Positions 9,568 to 18,749 of a DNA stretch of 64,000 nucleotides are shown piece by piece (position 1 is the first letter of the stretch; every line of letters begins with the position of its first letter). The stretch comes from Methanomicrobiales archaeon (lineage in GTDB: Archaea; Halobacteriota; Methanomicrobia; Methanomicrobiales; Methanospirillaceae). The notes below the pieces were generated by a model. It was given only the letters and a program-made list of their open reading frames with translations. It ran no database searches and was not told where the DNA came from. The DNA lies in contig JANYKQ010000087.1 of assembly GCA_025358115.1 (NCBI GenBank), positions 1-64,000 of the forward strand, written 5' to 3'. A program made the position numbers and the translations under genes.

Positions 9568-10515
9568 ATGAACACGACCCGGGCACCGGTGCATCCGGAG
9601 GAAGGTGCAATCCATGCAGCAGAAAAGGAACGGGAAAAGGCCATATTCTTCAACCTTCTCGTAGCGGTTGCACCCGCGATTCCCAAGCTTGCCGCAGCGG
9701 TTCTTTCGGGATCAGTTACCCTGTACGCATCAGCGATGAAGACGGTGAACGAGGCCATCGGCGTCCTGGTTTCATGGATAATCGCCCGCAAGATTGCCCG
9801 GGGAGACCCCGGTGTATATGATTACGGGATGGGGAAATACGAAAACATTGCACGGATCATCACCGGCAGCGTGATGCTCATCTCGTTTGTCATTCTTATC
9901 ATCGTCGCCACCTACAAGATCCTCTTTCCCGCACCCCTCGGCAGCGGGGGGGTCCAGATCGGGATGATCATCGTCATCATCATGATCGCCGTTGACAGTT
10001 ATATCACGGTCCGGAATTACCGGATTGCCGTTAAGGAACCCTCGCCCCTCATGGATTCACAGTGGCGCCTCTTCCGCTTGAAAGCCATTGCAAATCTCGT
10101 AGTCTTCCTCACCCTGATCCTCGCAACCCTCTGCGCAGGTTTCCCGTGGGCTGTCTATATTGACCCGGTTGCCTCGTTTGGGGTCATGGGCATTCTACTC
10201 TATTCCGGGATCCGGATGATTGTATCCTCACTGCCGGATCTCCTGGATGAGACACTGGAAGAGGAACTCCAGCTCGTGGTGGTGCAGGAACTGGCAGAGC
10301 ATTTTCACACTTACGAACAGCTCCACGGTGTCAAGTCGCGGCGGAGCGGGGGAAGCATCTATGTCGATATCTTCCTCGAGTTCAGCGGGGAACTGCAGAT
10401 GTGCGTGGTGCAGGATACGATTGACCGGATGAAACGCTCGATGGAATCCAAAATCCCAAAAAGTACAGTAAATATCATCACCACGAGCGGCAGGTGCAGC
10501 AGAGGCAGGTTCTGA
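9568..10515 (+). CDS. Divergent cation diffusion facilitator (CDF) family membrane protein
   Basis: A 315-residue protein with about six membrane helices and a C-terminal cytosolic domain in the CDF (cation efflux) arrangement. The family cytosolic-loop region is recognisable as YDYGMGKYEN (usually a Gly/His-rich HPFGHGKxE type) and helix six as IDPVASFGVMGILLYSG. By hand alignment, the metal-site positions of helix two (Asp-x3-Asp in zinc transporters) read Lys-x3-Glu, and those of helix five (His-x3-Asp) also lack His and Asp. It may not carry Zn, Fe or Mn in the classical way. The C-terminus ends in a short Cys/Arg/Gly tail. Confidence 0.75.
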   Translation: MNTTRAPVHPEEGAIHAAEKEREKAIFFNLLVAVAPAIPKLAAAVLSGSVTLYASAMKTVNEAIGVLVSWIIARKIARGDPGVYDYGMGKYENIARIITGSVMLISFVILIIVATYKILFPAPLGSGGVQIGMIIVIIMIAVDSYITVRNYRIAVKEPSPLMDSQWRLFRLKAIANLVVFLTLILATLCAGFPWAVYIDPVASFGVMGILLYSGIRMIVSSLPDLLDETLEEELQLVVVQELAEHFHTYEQLHGVKSRRSGGSIYVDIFLEFSGELQMCVVQDTIDRMKRSMESKIPKSTVNIITTSGRCSRGRF

Positions 10516-10675
10516 CAGAATCGCCTCAAAAGGGGGTCTCCCGGGGAGAAGGAGCCGGGATTTACCCGGGGAAGACAATGAAGGCATAGGCTTTATTGGT
10601 TCTCCAGCGGACCATTTTTAAAAAAAGGGAAATTATTGCCCCTTCCCGGGAGTCGGGGGCAATCAGGTACAGTGT

Positions 10676-11014
10676 CTATTCACACCTGTTCTGCGCAAGA
10701 CAGGTATGGTAGGACGGGTCCCGGATATTGGTTTTGCACCAGCCATCGCAGATAAGTTTTCCAATGATATCTCCCTTACTTAAATGTTTGATACTGCATT
10801 CCTGTTCACAGGATCTCAGCGGTACATCTGCAAATATCCCGCAGATCTCTCTGACCTGATCGCATCGCTCCCCCGGAATAACCTGGGTTCCCTGCACAAG
10901 GGGTGCCGAAGAATCCTCAATGGCTGCAGCAATACCGCACCCGGCAACCGACAGGCAGATCATGAACAGTACCGGCCGGATAAGCGGCATTTCCAAGAAG
11001 TGTTTTCGTTCCAT
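10676..11014 (-). CDS. Small Cys-rich lipoprotein, distant member of the 2471/58818 family
   Basis: A 112-residue protein that starts at the ATG at 11014, supported by the ribosome site GAGG 5 bases upstream. The leader (PLIRPVLFMICLSVAGC) matches the membrane segment of the proteins at 2471 and 58818, but here ends in a lipobox (VAGC), so it should be lipid-anchored outside the cell. The mature part has eight further Cys residues, an even number that suits disulfide bonds. No function is known. Confidence 0.7.
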   Translation of the reverse strand: MERKHFLEMPLIRPVLFMICLSVAGCGIAAAIEDSSAPLVQGTQVIPGERCDQVREICGIFADVPLRSCEQECSIKHLSKGDIIGKLICDGWCKTNIRDPSYHTCLAQNRCE

Positions 11015-11163
11015 GATTCCTCGTTTTTCCACATTGATTATTGGATAGTTTGTCGTTTGCCTGGTACGCATATAATGGCAGGGAAACTGGAAAGAACCGG
11101 GGGGAAATTTTCCATAAGGGATCTTGTTTTTTTAATAATTCCTGCGGGACTTAAGGGAAACTA

Positions 11164-12918
11164 TCAGGAAACAGGAGTCCTGCGTTCACCAATCTGCTGG
11201 CGCCACATGGCATAATACAGACCCTTCTGCTCAAGGAGACTCTGGTGAGAACCGGTCTCAACGATCTTTCCCGCCTCCATCACATAGATCACATCCGCGT
11301 GCAGGATGGTTGACAGGCGATGGGCGATCAGAAGGGAGATCTGGTCCCGGCTCGTGGAGATATCCCGGATCGTGTTCGTGATATCCTCTTCCGTCAGCGA
11401 ATCGAGAGCCGATGTCGCTTCATCAAAGATGAGGAGGCGGGGATGGCGCAGCAGGGCCCGGGCAATCGAGATACGCTGCTTCTCCCCTCCCGACACCATC
11501 ATTCCGCCCTCCCCGATAAGCGTGTCAATCCCGAGAGCCGAACGGCCCAGTATCCCGTCACACGAAGCCTTGTGCAGGACATCCATCATCTGCTCTTCGG
11601 TCGCATCCGGCTGCACGAACAGGAGGTTCTCCTTTATCGTTCCCGAGAATAACTGAGGATCCTGCGTTACGAGGCCAATCTGTCGCCGTAACGGGTTATA
11701 CCGGATGAGGGTTGAGGGCTGGCCATTGAAATATATCTCCCCGCGGTCCGGCCGGTACAGCCCCGCCAGGAGCTTCATCAGCGTGGACTTGCCCGCACCC
11801 GAAGGACCGACAAACGCGATAGTCTCGCCCGTCTTCACGTGAAACGAGATGCCGTCGATTGCATTAAAACCGGCTGTCCTGTGACGAAAGACAACCTCTT
11901 CAAAACGGATATCTTTAAGATCGTCAATCTCGATCGGGTTCTCCGGCCGTTCTTCAATCCGCTTTTGCATCAGCTGGTCAAAATTACTGACTGAAGCTTC
12001 GACTTCCCGGTAATTCACGATGATGGTACCAAGATCCTGCAGGGGTCCGAAGATGATGGCGGTGATGAACTGCATAGAGACCAGTTCTCCCGTGGTAAGG
12101 ACTTTGTGGAAGATCAGCCAGAGGAGGATGAACAGTATCGACTGCTTGAGGATCGAAAGCGTAGTCCCCTGGAAAAACGTAAGGAAACGGACCCGTCTTA
12201 CTTTTGTCATCTCCAGGTTGAAGATCTTCAGGTTCCGTTCCCGCAATCTCCTGATCTCGGGAAAGGTGAGGCCCAGGCTTTTTACGAGCTCGATGTTCCG
12301 GTGGGATTCGGTGATCACCCCGGAGATCTCGTTCGTCTCGCGGTTGATCTCTCTCTGGGTAGTCTTGATCTTTTTCGAGAGCAGCCAGGAGAACGATCCC
12401 AGTACGAGGATGCCAATGAGGAAGACCGGGACCAGCAGCCAGTTCTTGGTGAGGGAATATACCGTGAGAAAACCAATGCCGACAAACGTGGAGAAGAGAA
12501 CATTGATGAAGGCATTGATAAAAGTCTGGGTATCCGACCGTACCTTGAGCAGGATCGATAATGTCTCGCCGCTCCGCTGGTCCTCGAACTCGTCGTACGA
12601 AAGCCGGAGCGTCTGTTCCAGCCCGTCATTGTAGATCTGCATCCCGAACATCTGCACGGCGAGTCGGGCGTAATAATCCTGGAAGGTTTTTGCAACCCGG
12701 GCAAAGAGTGCTATCGTTACAGCTACACCCAGCCAGAAGAGCACCCCCGTGACCAGTACATTTTCCGGGATGTAATTGGGATTTACAGCATACTCATCGA
12801 TGATAATCCCGAAGATGATCGGATCGACCAGGTTCAGCAGCTGGCTGATGCCCGCCAGGACGAGTGCGACCGCGATAAGCCACTTCTGCGGTTTCAAATA
12901 TTTCCAGAGGAACATCAT
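11164..12918 (-). CDS. ABC exporter half-transporter (MsbA/MDR type)
   Basis: A 584-residue protein with an N-terminal six-helix exporter domain (residues about 10-310) fused to an ATPase domain. Walker A is GPSGAGKST, the signature is VSGGEKQRIS, Walker B with catalytic Glu is LLIFDEATSALD, and the switch His lies in IAHRLST. It should work as a homodimer that exports a lipid, drug or peptide; the substrate is not evident. A TATA box (about 12953-12960) suggests a leader of about 12 bases before the ATG at 12918. The strong purine-rich GGAGGAG between them is probably upstream of the transcript start, so I did not use it to move the start. Confidence 0.92.
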   Translation of the reverse strand: MMFLWKYLKPQKWLIAVALVLAGISQLLNLVDPIIFGIIIDEYAVNPNYIPENVLVTGVLFWLGVAVTIALFARVAKTFQDYYARLAVQMFGMQIYNDGLEQTLRLSYDEFEDQRSGETLSILLKVRSDTQTFINAFINVLFSTFVGIGFLTVYSLTKNWLLVPVFLIGILVLGSFSWLLSKKIKTTQREINRETNEISGVITESHRNIELVKSLGLTFPEIRRLRERNLKIFNLEMTKVRRVRFLTFFQGTTLSILKQSILFILLWLIFHKVLTTGELVSMQFITAIIFGPLQDLGTIIVNYREVEASVSNFDQLMQKRIEERPENPIEIDDLKDIRFEEVVFRHRTAGFNAIDGISFHVKTGETIAFVGPSGAGKSTLMKLLAGLYRPDRGEIYFNGQPSTLIRYNPLRRQIGLVTQDPQLFSGTIKENLLFVQPDATEEQMMDVLHKASCDGILGRSALGIDTLIGEGGMMVSGGEKQRISIARALLRHPRLLIFDEATSALDSLTEEDITNTIRDISTSRDQISLLIAHRLSTILHADVIYVMEAGKIVETGSHQSLLEQKGLYYAMWRQQIGERRTPVS

Positions 12919-13097
12919 GGTTACGGTAATTCGGCATTATTTCCTCTCCTCCTATATATTCAATAGCGTGAAGACCCTGCAGGCCCGGCAGGCTGGCGGG
13001 TCACCCCAAAAGATTTGATCAAAAACAGGAGGTGGCTAAAGCCCGGGGCAACCGGGCGGTACCATACCTATAACCGATAACAACCTCAATCAGCTGT

Positions 13098-13400
13098 ATG
13101 AGCGAAACAATGGAATTTATTTCACTTATCCGGCCAAAACGCCTGGATTTTCTCACCACCATGACGCCGGAAGAGGAGGCAGCTATGGCCCTCCACAAGG
13201 ATTATGTCAGGGACATGATTGCCCAGGGAAAAATTTTCCTCCAGGGCGGCGCTCCAGATGGTACAATTAGTGTCCTGATTTACCGTGTGGATACTGCAAT
13301 AGAGGCCCGGCGCCTGTTTTACAGCGACCCGGCCGTCATCGCAGGCATCGGGTATCCCGAGCTCTACCCGCTCGACATCGGGCATCTTGCAGACAGATGA
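13098..13400 (+). CDS. YCII-domain protein
   Basis: A 100-residue protein of the YciI-like fold. The pattern includes RPKRLDFLTTMTPEEEAAMALHK, the downstream GKIFLQGGAPDG strand region and a late acidic DPAV segment. The fold is ferredoxin-like with a conserved His/Asp pair of unclear enzymatic role. No ribosome site is visible, and a weak TATA box near 13067 suits a leaderless message. Confidence 0.8.
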   Translation: MSETMEFISLIRPKRLDFLTTMTPEEEAAMALHKDYVRDMIAQGKIFLQGGAPDGTISVLIYRVDTAIEARRLFYSDPAVIAGIGYPELYPLDIGHLADR

Positions 13401-13632
13401 TCTTTTCCCGGGGGGTTTTCCAGTCATCGCGGGTTCCCGGGTAAATAAAATCCGGCAGCATTTTTTTTGTAGATAAGTATCGTAGCTGGAATAAGGAATC
13501 CACTCCCTACTTTTTCTCATAAGGAGGTCTTCCCCACCATCAGAACCGGAGCGGGAGGGCGGTTTCATTTCAGGGATTATGGGAAATTTTTCTAAAACTG
13601 GATGAGCAGCCGTAAGGATCGACAAAAAAACC

Positions 13633-13644
13633 TATAATCCATCA
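13633..13644 (+). promoter_or_regulatory. TATA box of the first DUF2769 gene
   Basis: TATAATCCATCA begins 31 bases before the ATG at 13664. The paralogue at 18750 has TATAAACCATCA 30 bases before its ATG. The spacing predicts a leaderless transcript in both. Confidence 0.6.
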
Positions 13645-13663
13645 TCACGTATGTTCAGATATT

Positions 13664-13909
13664 ATGATAAATCCCCACAAAGATACGGTCGAAGATACCG
13701 AAGAGAACCGGGAGATCTGCAGGAAGTACTGCAGGATATGCCCGAACTACAAGGCTCATTCCCTTGAAAAATTCCAGCCGGACGAACTCTTCTGCTCCCG
13801 CGGAAGGTCCACCTGCCCTGACAAAAAAGAGATCCGGTGTTACTGCCCGGGCTGCGAGCTCTTCACAAAGTACCATCTCCGTGTCGGATTCTTCTGCACG
13901 AATGGCTAG
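13664..13909 (+). CDS. DUF2769 cysteine-rich protein (copy 1)
   Basis: An 81-residue Cys-rich protein of a family found in methanogens and without known function. Cys groups, in order, are CRKYCRIC, an FCSRGRSTC block, CYCPGC and FFC near the end. The layout suggests metal or Fe-S binding. Its closest relative here is the gene at 18750; the two share 41 of 42 bases over 13691-13732 against 18780-18821, so the duplication is recent or has been homogenised by gene conversion. Confidence 0.8.
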   Translation: MINPHKDTVEDTEENREICRKYCRICPNYKAHSLEKFQPDELFCSRGRSTCPDKKEIRCYCPGCELFTKYHLRVGFFCTNG

Positions 13910-14019
13910 GGATTTTTTCCGTTTGATTACCCAGGGGGTTACCGGAAATCATTGACAAAAGAGATCTTAACCATAATTTACGAACCCTGCGAAATCGTTG
14001 AGAACTGGCTAAAAAAATC

Positions 14020-14162
14020 GGCCCTGTTGAAATCCTCTAAAAAGGGGGGGTCAAGGGGATGCACCCCTTGGGCTGCCTCCCCCTCTGGGGGAGAGAGGGG
14101 GTCACCCTCCAAATGGCCTGTAAGAGAAAGCGAATCACAGGAAATAGGATTTCAACAGAGCC
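14020..14162. mobile_element. 143-base MITE-like element with terminal inverted repeats and target duplication
   Basis: The left end GGCCCTGTTGAAATCCT (14020-14036) and the right end (14146-14162) are inverted repeats matching at 16 of 17 positions. Directly outside lie identical 9-base copies of AAAAAAATC (14011-14019 and 14163-14171), which look like a target-site duplication. The inside is non-coding and full of G- and C-runs that form local hairpins. The GGCTCTGTTG-type end is reminiscent of IS6-family ends, though that family makes 8-base duplications; this link is from memory. No transposase is present, so mobility would depend on an element elsewhere. Confidence 0.75.
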
Positions 14163-14266
14163 AAAAAAATCCATGAATATTTTTACAGAATTTTTTTTAC
14201 CGGGATGACAGGACCGGTCGGGACCAGAGTGGGTCATTGTCCCGTCAATACTCCGGCTGTTTCTCA

Positions 14267-14914
14267 TCACCGGGTGACGGAGGGTTTTTCCAGGGTAAGC
14301 GTATAAGTAAAGAAATTTCCGGAAAATTCCTTTTCGATAAAACCGGCAGCACCGGCCAGACGGGTGACGGTGCTGCGGGTCTGGTAATGGGGATCGCGGA
14401 TTGTCTCCTCCACGAGCAGGATACCGCCGGGCCTGAGTGCATCAAAGAGCTCGCGCAATGCCGCTTCCCGTCCGGGGATCTCGCCCAGTACGGTTATCAG
14501 CACAGCCCGGTCAAACCGGTCATGCTCAAGTTTTCCTTCGCCGATACCGGCCAGCAGGAACCGGATATTGTTGAGATTTGAAAGCCGGGCCCGGTCCTTC
14601 ACTTGCCGCAGCATACCCTCCTGGAGATCCATAGCCGTCACTTCCCCCTCAGCCCCTGCCATATGAGCAAGCGGGATGGTGAGCCGGCCCGGGCCGCAGC
14701 CCGCATCCAGCACGCTCATGCCGGGCCTGATATCAAGAAGCCCGATCGTTCTTTGTGTCCGTTTGCTCATGCCACCGGAAGATGGCGGATCCAGCAGCCA
14801 TCTCATCCAGACCGGGCAGGGCAGGGTGTAACGGCGCGATGCAATCCTCCAGGCAAGAGCAATGATGATGACGAGCACAATGAGGAGAATGAAAATGAAC
14901 AATACGGCAGTCAT
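14267..14914 (-). CDS. Membrane-anchored class I SAM-dependent methyltransferase
   Basis: A 215-residue protein with an N-terminal membrane helix (residues 4-24) followed by a Rossmann methyltransferase. Motif I is VLDAGCGPGRL, and the acidic ribose-binding position is in TAMDLQEGM. The C-terminal half has the usual PGGILLVEE strand. Similar proteins are often annotated as UbiE/Methyltransferase-11 type; the substrate is unknown. The stop lies about 100 bases beyond the right end of the MITE-like element. Confidence 0.85.
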   Translation of the reverse strand: MTAVLFIFILLIVLVIIIALAWRIASRRYTLPCPVWMRWLLDPPSSGGMSKRTQRTIGLLDIRPGMSVLDAGCGPGRLTIPLAHMAGAEGEVTAMDLQEGMLRQVKDRARLSNLNNIRFLLAGIGEGKLEHDRFDRAVLITVLGEIPGREAALRELFDALRPGGILLVEETIRDPHYQTRSTVTRLAGAAGFIEKEFSGNFFTYTLTLEKPSVTR

Positions 14915-15020
14915 GGGAGAACCAGTCCGGTGCGGATATGATACAATGAGACAGCGCTATGCATAAAATTTTTTAAAACGGTCAGGAATAAATAGCATCG
15001 GCATCTGATTATTTTTCAGC

Positions 15021-16178
15021 ATGACTGCCGCGGAACCAGGAAAGAAAAGCGGCCCGCGGCTCCTGTATATCGATAATCTCCGGATCCTCCTGATCTGCCT
15101 TGTCATCACCACGCACTGCTCGATCACCTACGGCGGCCCCGGCAGCTGGTACTTCCACGACCCGGGCAATGCCCCCGGGACACCGTTCATCCTGTGCGTT
15201 CTCGATTCGCTGAACCAGTCATTCTTCATGGGCTTCTTTGTGCTGGTATCGGCCTATTTTATCGTGGGATCACTCCAGCGCAAGGGACGGGAGCGCTTCA
15301 CCCGCGACCGGCTGGTGCGGCTCGGCATCCCGCTCGCGGTCTGGCTCCTCTTCATCAACCCCCTACTCATCCTTATCGTGAAGCTGGGTACCGGAACTCT
15401 TCCTATGGACTTAGGAACCCTCCTGGACCCGGTCAACGGCCCCGCGCTCGGGCCCATGTGGTTTGTCTTCTTCCTGCTTGTGGCGACCTTCGTGTACCTG
15501 CTCTGGACCGGGCTGTACCGGCCCGACCCGTCCGACCCGCCCGGTGACCGGAAACCGCACCCGTTCCCGGGTTTTATCTCCATCATTGCTCTCGGGATCC
15601 TTCTCGGGACAGTCACCACGGCAGTCCGTTTCTTCCTGCCAATCGGATCAACGTGGCTGTTCAACTTCCAGATCCCGTTCGCCCCGCAGTATATCGCCAT
15701 GTTCATCATCGGTATCATTGCAGCACAGAACAACTGGTTCGACACAATACCCCCCCGTATCGGCAGGGCCTGTACTGCCGCGGCCCTGATCCTGGTCGCG
15801 ATCCAGCCGGTCCTCCTGTACCTGTTCACGGACTCTGCATCAGGGCTTACACCGTTTGTCGGCGGTGGGTTTCACTGGCCGGCAGTGATCTACGCGTTCT
15901 GGGAGCAGATGGCCGGTGTAATGATCATAACGGCAATGCTCTGGATATTCTCGCTCTGGTTCAACCGCCAGGGACCGGTCACCGGGGCAATGGCCGGCGA
16001 TTCCTACACCGTGTATATCATCCACCCGGTTGTACTCGTCCTCCTTTCGATGGCTTGTGCCGGCCTTGCCATCCCCTCGCTTGCCAAGTTTGCCATCGTG
16101 CTCCCGCTGGCCATCTGCTGCACGTTTGCGCTCGCCCACGTGATCCGGGCGGTGCCCGGGGTAACGCGGGTTCTCTGA
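15021..16178 (+). CDS. Acyltransferase-3 family integral membrane protein
   Basis: A 385-residue protein with about ten membrane helices. It opens with the family pattern YIDNLRILLICLVITTHC, which holds the catalytic-type His, followed by the FMGFFVLVSAYF helix and the basic RKGRERFTRDRLVRLGIPL loop. Members transfer acyl groups to sugars, lipids or peptides at the membrane, here possibly a cell-surface glycan (inference). It is a single gene, divergent from the methyltransferase. Confidence 0.88.
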   Translation: MTAAEPGKKSGPRLLYIDNLRILLICLVITTHCSITYGGPGSWYFHDPGNAPGTPFILCVLDSLNQSFFMGFFVLVSAYFIVGSLQRKGRERFTRDRLVRLGIPLAVWLLFINPLLILIVKLGTGTLPMDLGTLLDPVNGPALGPMWFVFFLLVATFVYLLWTGLYRPDPSDPPGDRKPHPFPGFISIIALGILLGTVTTAVRFFLPIGSTWLFNFQIPFAPQYIAMFIIGIIAAQNNWFDTIPPRIGRACTAAALILVAIQPVLLYLFTDSASGLTPFVGGGFHWPAVIYAFWEQMAGVMIITAMLWIFSLWFNRQGPVTGAMAGDSYTVYIIHPVVLVLLSMACAGLAIPSLAKFAIVLPLAICCTFALAHVIRAVPGVTRVL

Positions 16179-16342
16179 TTCCCTCAACGAAACTCCCTGC
16201 GGGAAGATCATGAACAGGGCAGGCGGGTTTGGAATATTTAAGGATAAACCAAAGGGAACGAAGTCCGGGAAAAATATCCAGCGTTAGATCCTCTTTTTTT
16301 AACCAGGGCCGGTATGCCCGAAGATGTTGACGGTGCCTGTTT

Positions 16343-17965
16343 TTAACGTCCGGTAATCTCAAGAAAACTGACCAGACTGGCAATGATCCGTCCCTCAAAA
16401 TCACGGACCGGGTTCCCGAAGATCTCCAGCCGGACCCGCGTGCCATCCGGCCGGACAACTTCCATGTCATCAATATGGCTCGTCTCCCCCCGCATTCCGA
16501 GTATAATCGGCATCTCATCCGGGGGATACCTCGTACCGGTCCCCCAACGGTAGGCTTCATACACCTCGGACAGGTTCTTCTCAGTTGCATCCGGCAGGAT
16601 ACCCCTGCCCAGGAGGCGGGCAGCTTCCCGGTTTGCCATGATCGGTTTTCCGGAGGGGGCTTCAACCATGAAGATGGCGATGGGTGTTGTATCAAGAATG
16701 GTACTGATAAGCCGGTTCCGGTTCTCAAGTTCTTCGGACTTCTGCCGCAGCTCCTTCTCCTGCAGGGTCAGCCGGTCAAGGTTCTGCCGGAGCTCCACTT
16801 CTGTTGCCGTGATCTCCTCATGGGAGGCCAGGAGTTCTTCATTCTTGTGGGCAAGTTCCCGCTCGGCTTTCCAGCGGGTCGTAATGTCTTCGATTGTCCC
16901 GTTATACCAGAGGATATTTCCCCTGCTGTCCAGGACTATTTTTGCATTGATGGAGATCCAGATCATTTTCCCATCCCTGCAGCGGATCTCGGTCTCAAAA
17001 TTGTGGATTTCCCCGGTTGTTGCAAGCATCTCCTTAAGCCTCAGCCGCTCTTCCGGCCGGGCATAGAGCTGCTGGATGTCCCGGACTGCTTCCATCATTT
17101 CCTGTGGAGAGGCAAACCCTGCTATCTTTGCAAATGCCGTGTTCATGTCAAGGTAATGCCCGTCCGGTGTTGACCGGAAGATACCAAGGATGGCATTGTC
17201 AAACAGGTCGCGGTATTTTCTCTCACTCTCCCTGAGCTCCTGCTGGTTTGCCACAAGTTCGTCCAGGTTCTCCCGGAGTTCTTCTTCTGAGGCAGCAATC
17301 TGCTCATATGCTGCACCAAGCTCCTCGTTTTTCTGCCGGAGTTTTTCCACTGCCTCTTTCCTGTCGGTGATATCTTCAGAATAGATGATGATGCCACCGA
17401 TAGTGTTTCCGGTCGTGTACCACGGGCGTACTTCCCAGGCTAGCCATTGGACTGACCCGTCCTGCCGTTCGAATTTGTCCTCATCGGCAGACAGAACCTC
17501 ACCGGCAAGAGCCCGGAGGTGGATGGCTTTGAGTTCTTTTGTGATCTCCGGGAAGATCTCGTAATGGGAACGGCCAATGATATCACCATCTTCGAGATGA
17601 TAGTCAGCTATCCACCTGCGACTTGCCGCGAGATAGTTCATCCCGGGATCAAACATGGCCAGGGCAACGGGGGCCTGCTGGATAAAGAGCCGCTGGCGCT
17701 CCTCACTCTCGCGCAGTACCACCTCTGCCCGTTTGCGGTCGGTGATTTCATGGGCTGCTGCATAAATGAAATTCCCGTACGGGTATGATCGCCACTCGAT
17801 CCAGCGGTACGAGCCGTCCTTATGCCGGTACCGGTTCTCAAAATTCGAGATCTCCTTCTGGTCCGGCAATGCTGAAACTGCCAAAATAGTCTGGGCAAGA
17901 TCATCCGGGTGAACAAAGTCAAGGAATTTTTTGCCTTCCAGCTCGCTGACTGAATACCCCAGCAC
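16343..17965 (-). CDS. Multi-PAS signalling protein, downstream part of a frameshifted REC-PAS gene
   Basis: Four PAS domains in a row with coiled-coil linkers between them; the first begins before the annotated start and the last ends about residue 540. There is no histidine-kinase or other output domain, as the chain stops just after the last PAS (VSFLEITGR). The apparent GTG start lies inside PAS 1: the same frame continues upstream through residues reading CIADTGGFFRRLNPEWER to about 18020, where it meets the REC gene at 17983-18465. One missing base in the CTCTCT-like stretch at 18019-18025 explains the split, so the original product was a REC-PAS4 protein of about 707 residues. Confidence 0.8.
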   Translation of the reverse strand: MLGYSVSELEGKKFLDFVHPDDLAQTILAVSALPDQKEISNFENRYRHKDGSYRWIEWRSYPYGNFIYAAAHEITDRKRAEVVLRESEERQRLFIQQAPVALAMFDPGMNYLAASRRWIADYHLEDGDIIGRSHYEIFPEITKELKAIHLRALAGEVLSADEDKFERQDGSVQWLAWEVRPWYTTGNTIGGIIIYSEDITDRKEAVEKLRQKNEELGAAYEQIAASEEELRENLDELVANQQELRESERKYRDLFDNAILGIFRSTPDGHYLDMNTAFAKIAGFASPQEMMEAVRDIQQLYARPEERLRLKEMLATTGEIHNFETEIRCRDGKMIWISINAKIVLDSRGNILWYNGTIEDITTRWKAERELAHKNEELLASHEEITATEVELRQNLDRLTLQEKELRQKSEELENRNRLISTILDTTPIAIFMVEAPSGKPIMANREAARLLGRGILPDATEKNLSEVYEAYRWGTGTRYPPDEMPIILGMRGETSHIDDMEVVRPDGTRVRLEIFGNPVRDFEGRIIASLVSFLEITGR

Positions 17966-17982
17966 ACGCTCCCATTCCGGGT

Positions 17983-18465
17983 TTAACCTGCGGAAAAAAC
18001 CCCCGGTATCAGCGATACAGAGAGGTCAGGGCTGCTGTTGAAGAACCGGTCGAGCTCGGCGGTCTTTTCCCGGAGAGTTACTTCTGCCCGTTTGCTGTTG
18101 ATAGCATACCGGATTTTATTGGAGAGCTCAGCGAACTGGGAGACCGGGTCCCCGCCTTTCTGGAGGTAGAAGTCCGCCCCTTCGTTCAGTGCCTGTATTA
18201 CCACCTCTTCCCGCCCCTTTCCGGTAAAGAGGATGAACGGGATTTTGTTTCCCGACGCCCGTACTTTTTTCAAAAAGGCAATGCCGTCCATGCCCGGCAT
18301 CTGGTAATCGGATATGATCGCATCGTGCTCCCCGGAGTCCAGGAGGGAGAGTGCCGGGATGGCAGACGTCCGGGTATCAACGGTTATCTCCCCGTCCTGC
18401 TCCAGGAATACCTTGGTAATCTCAAGGAGCGCGGGCTCATCATCAACATAGAGAATGCGATACAT
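17983..18465 (-). CDS. Response-regulator receiver domain, upstream part of the frameshifted REC-PAS gene
   Basis: A REC domain starting MYRILYVDDEP. The phospho-acceptor Asp sits in IISDYQMPGMDG, and the Thr/Lys pair is at FILFTGKG and FYLQKGG. After the REC domain the frame begins a PAS domain (FFNSSPDLS) and then runs off into nine unrelated residues and a stop. The expected continuation is found in the next frame, in the 16343-17965 gene. The start at 18465 is preceded by a TATA box (about 18500-18512). The REC domain closely resembles the one at 61244. Confidence 0.82.
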   Translation of the reverse strand: MYRILYVDDEPALLEITKVFLEQDGEITVDTRTSAIPALSLLDSGEHDAIISDYQMPGMDGIAFLKKVRASGNKIPFILFTGKGREEVVIQALNEGADFYLQKGGDPVSQFAELSNKIRYAINSKRAEVTLREKTAELDRFFNSSPDLSVSLIPGVFSAG

Positions 18466-18719
18466 GGCCAGAAACGTACCGAGCAGTCTTTTCCCGGGCT
18501 TATTTATAAAGGTTGGTCCATTCTGAAGGGAACGGGCAATCGGATAATTGCCGGGTTGTTCCGGTACAGATACTAAAAACAAAAAAACGTTTTGGATTAT
18601 TGCCTGCCGTCTAGCGGCATATACAGCCCGGGGGTATCATACCGGGAGCCGGGGGCCCCTCAGGACCGTTGGATTCCTGGTGCGACCAGGAGAAGAGCGG
18701 AAAATTAAAAAAAAAGATC

Positions 18720-18731
18720 TATAAACCATCA
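18720..18731 (+). promoter_or_regulatory. TATA box of the second DUF2769 gene
   Basis: TATAAACCATCA begins 30 bases before the ATG at 18750, matching the promoter of the paralogue at 13664 in sequence (11 of 12) and position. Confidence 0.6.
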
Positions 18732-18749
18732 CTGCACACTATTTTTACC

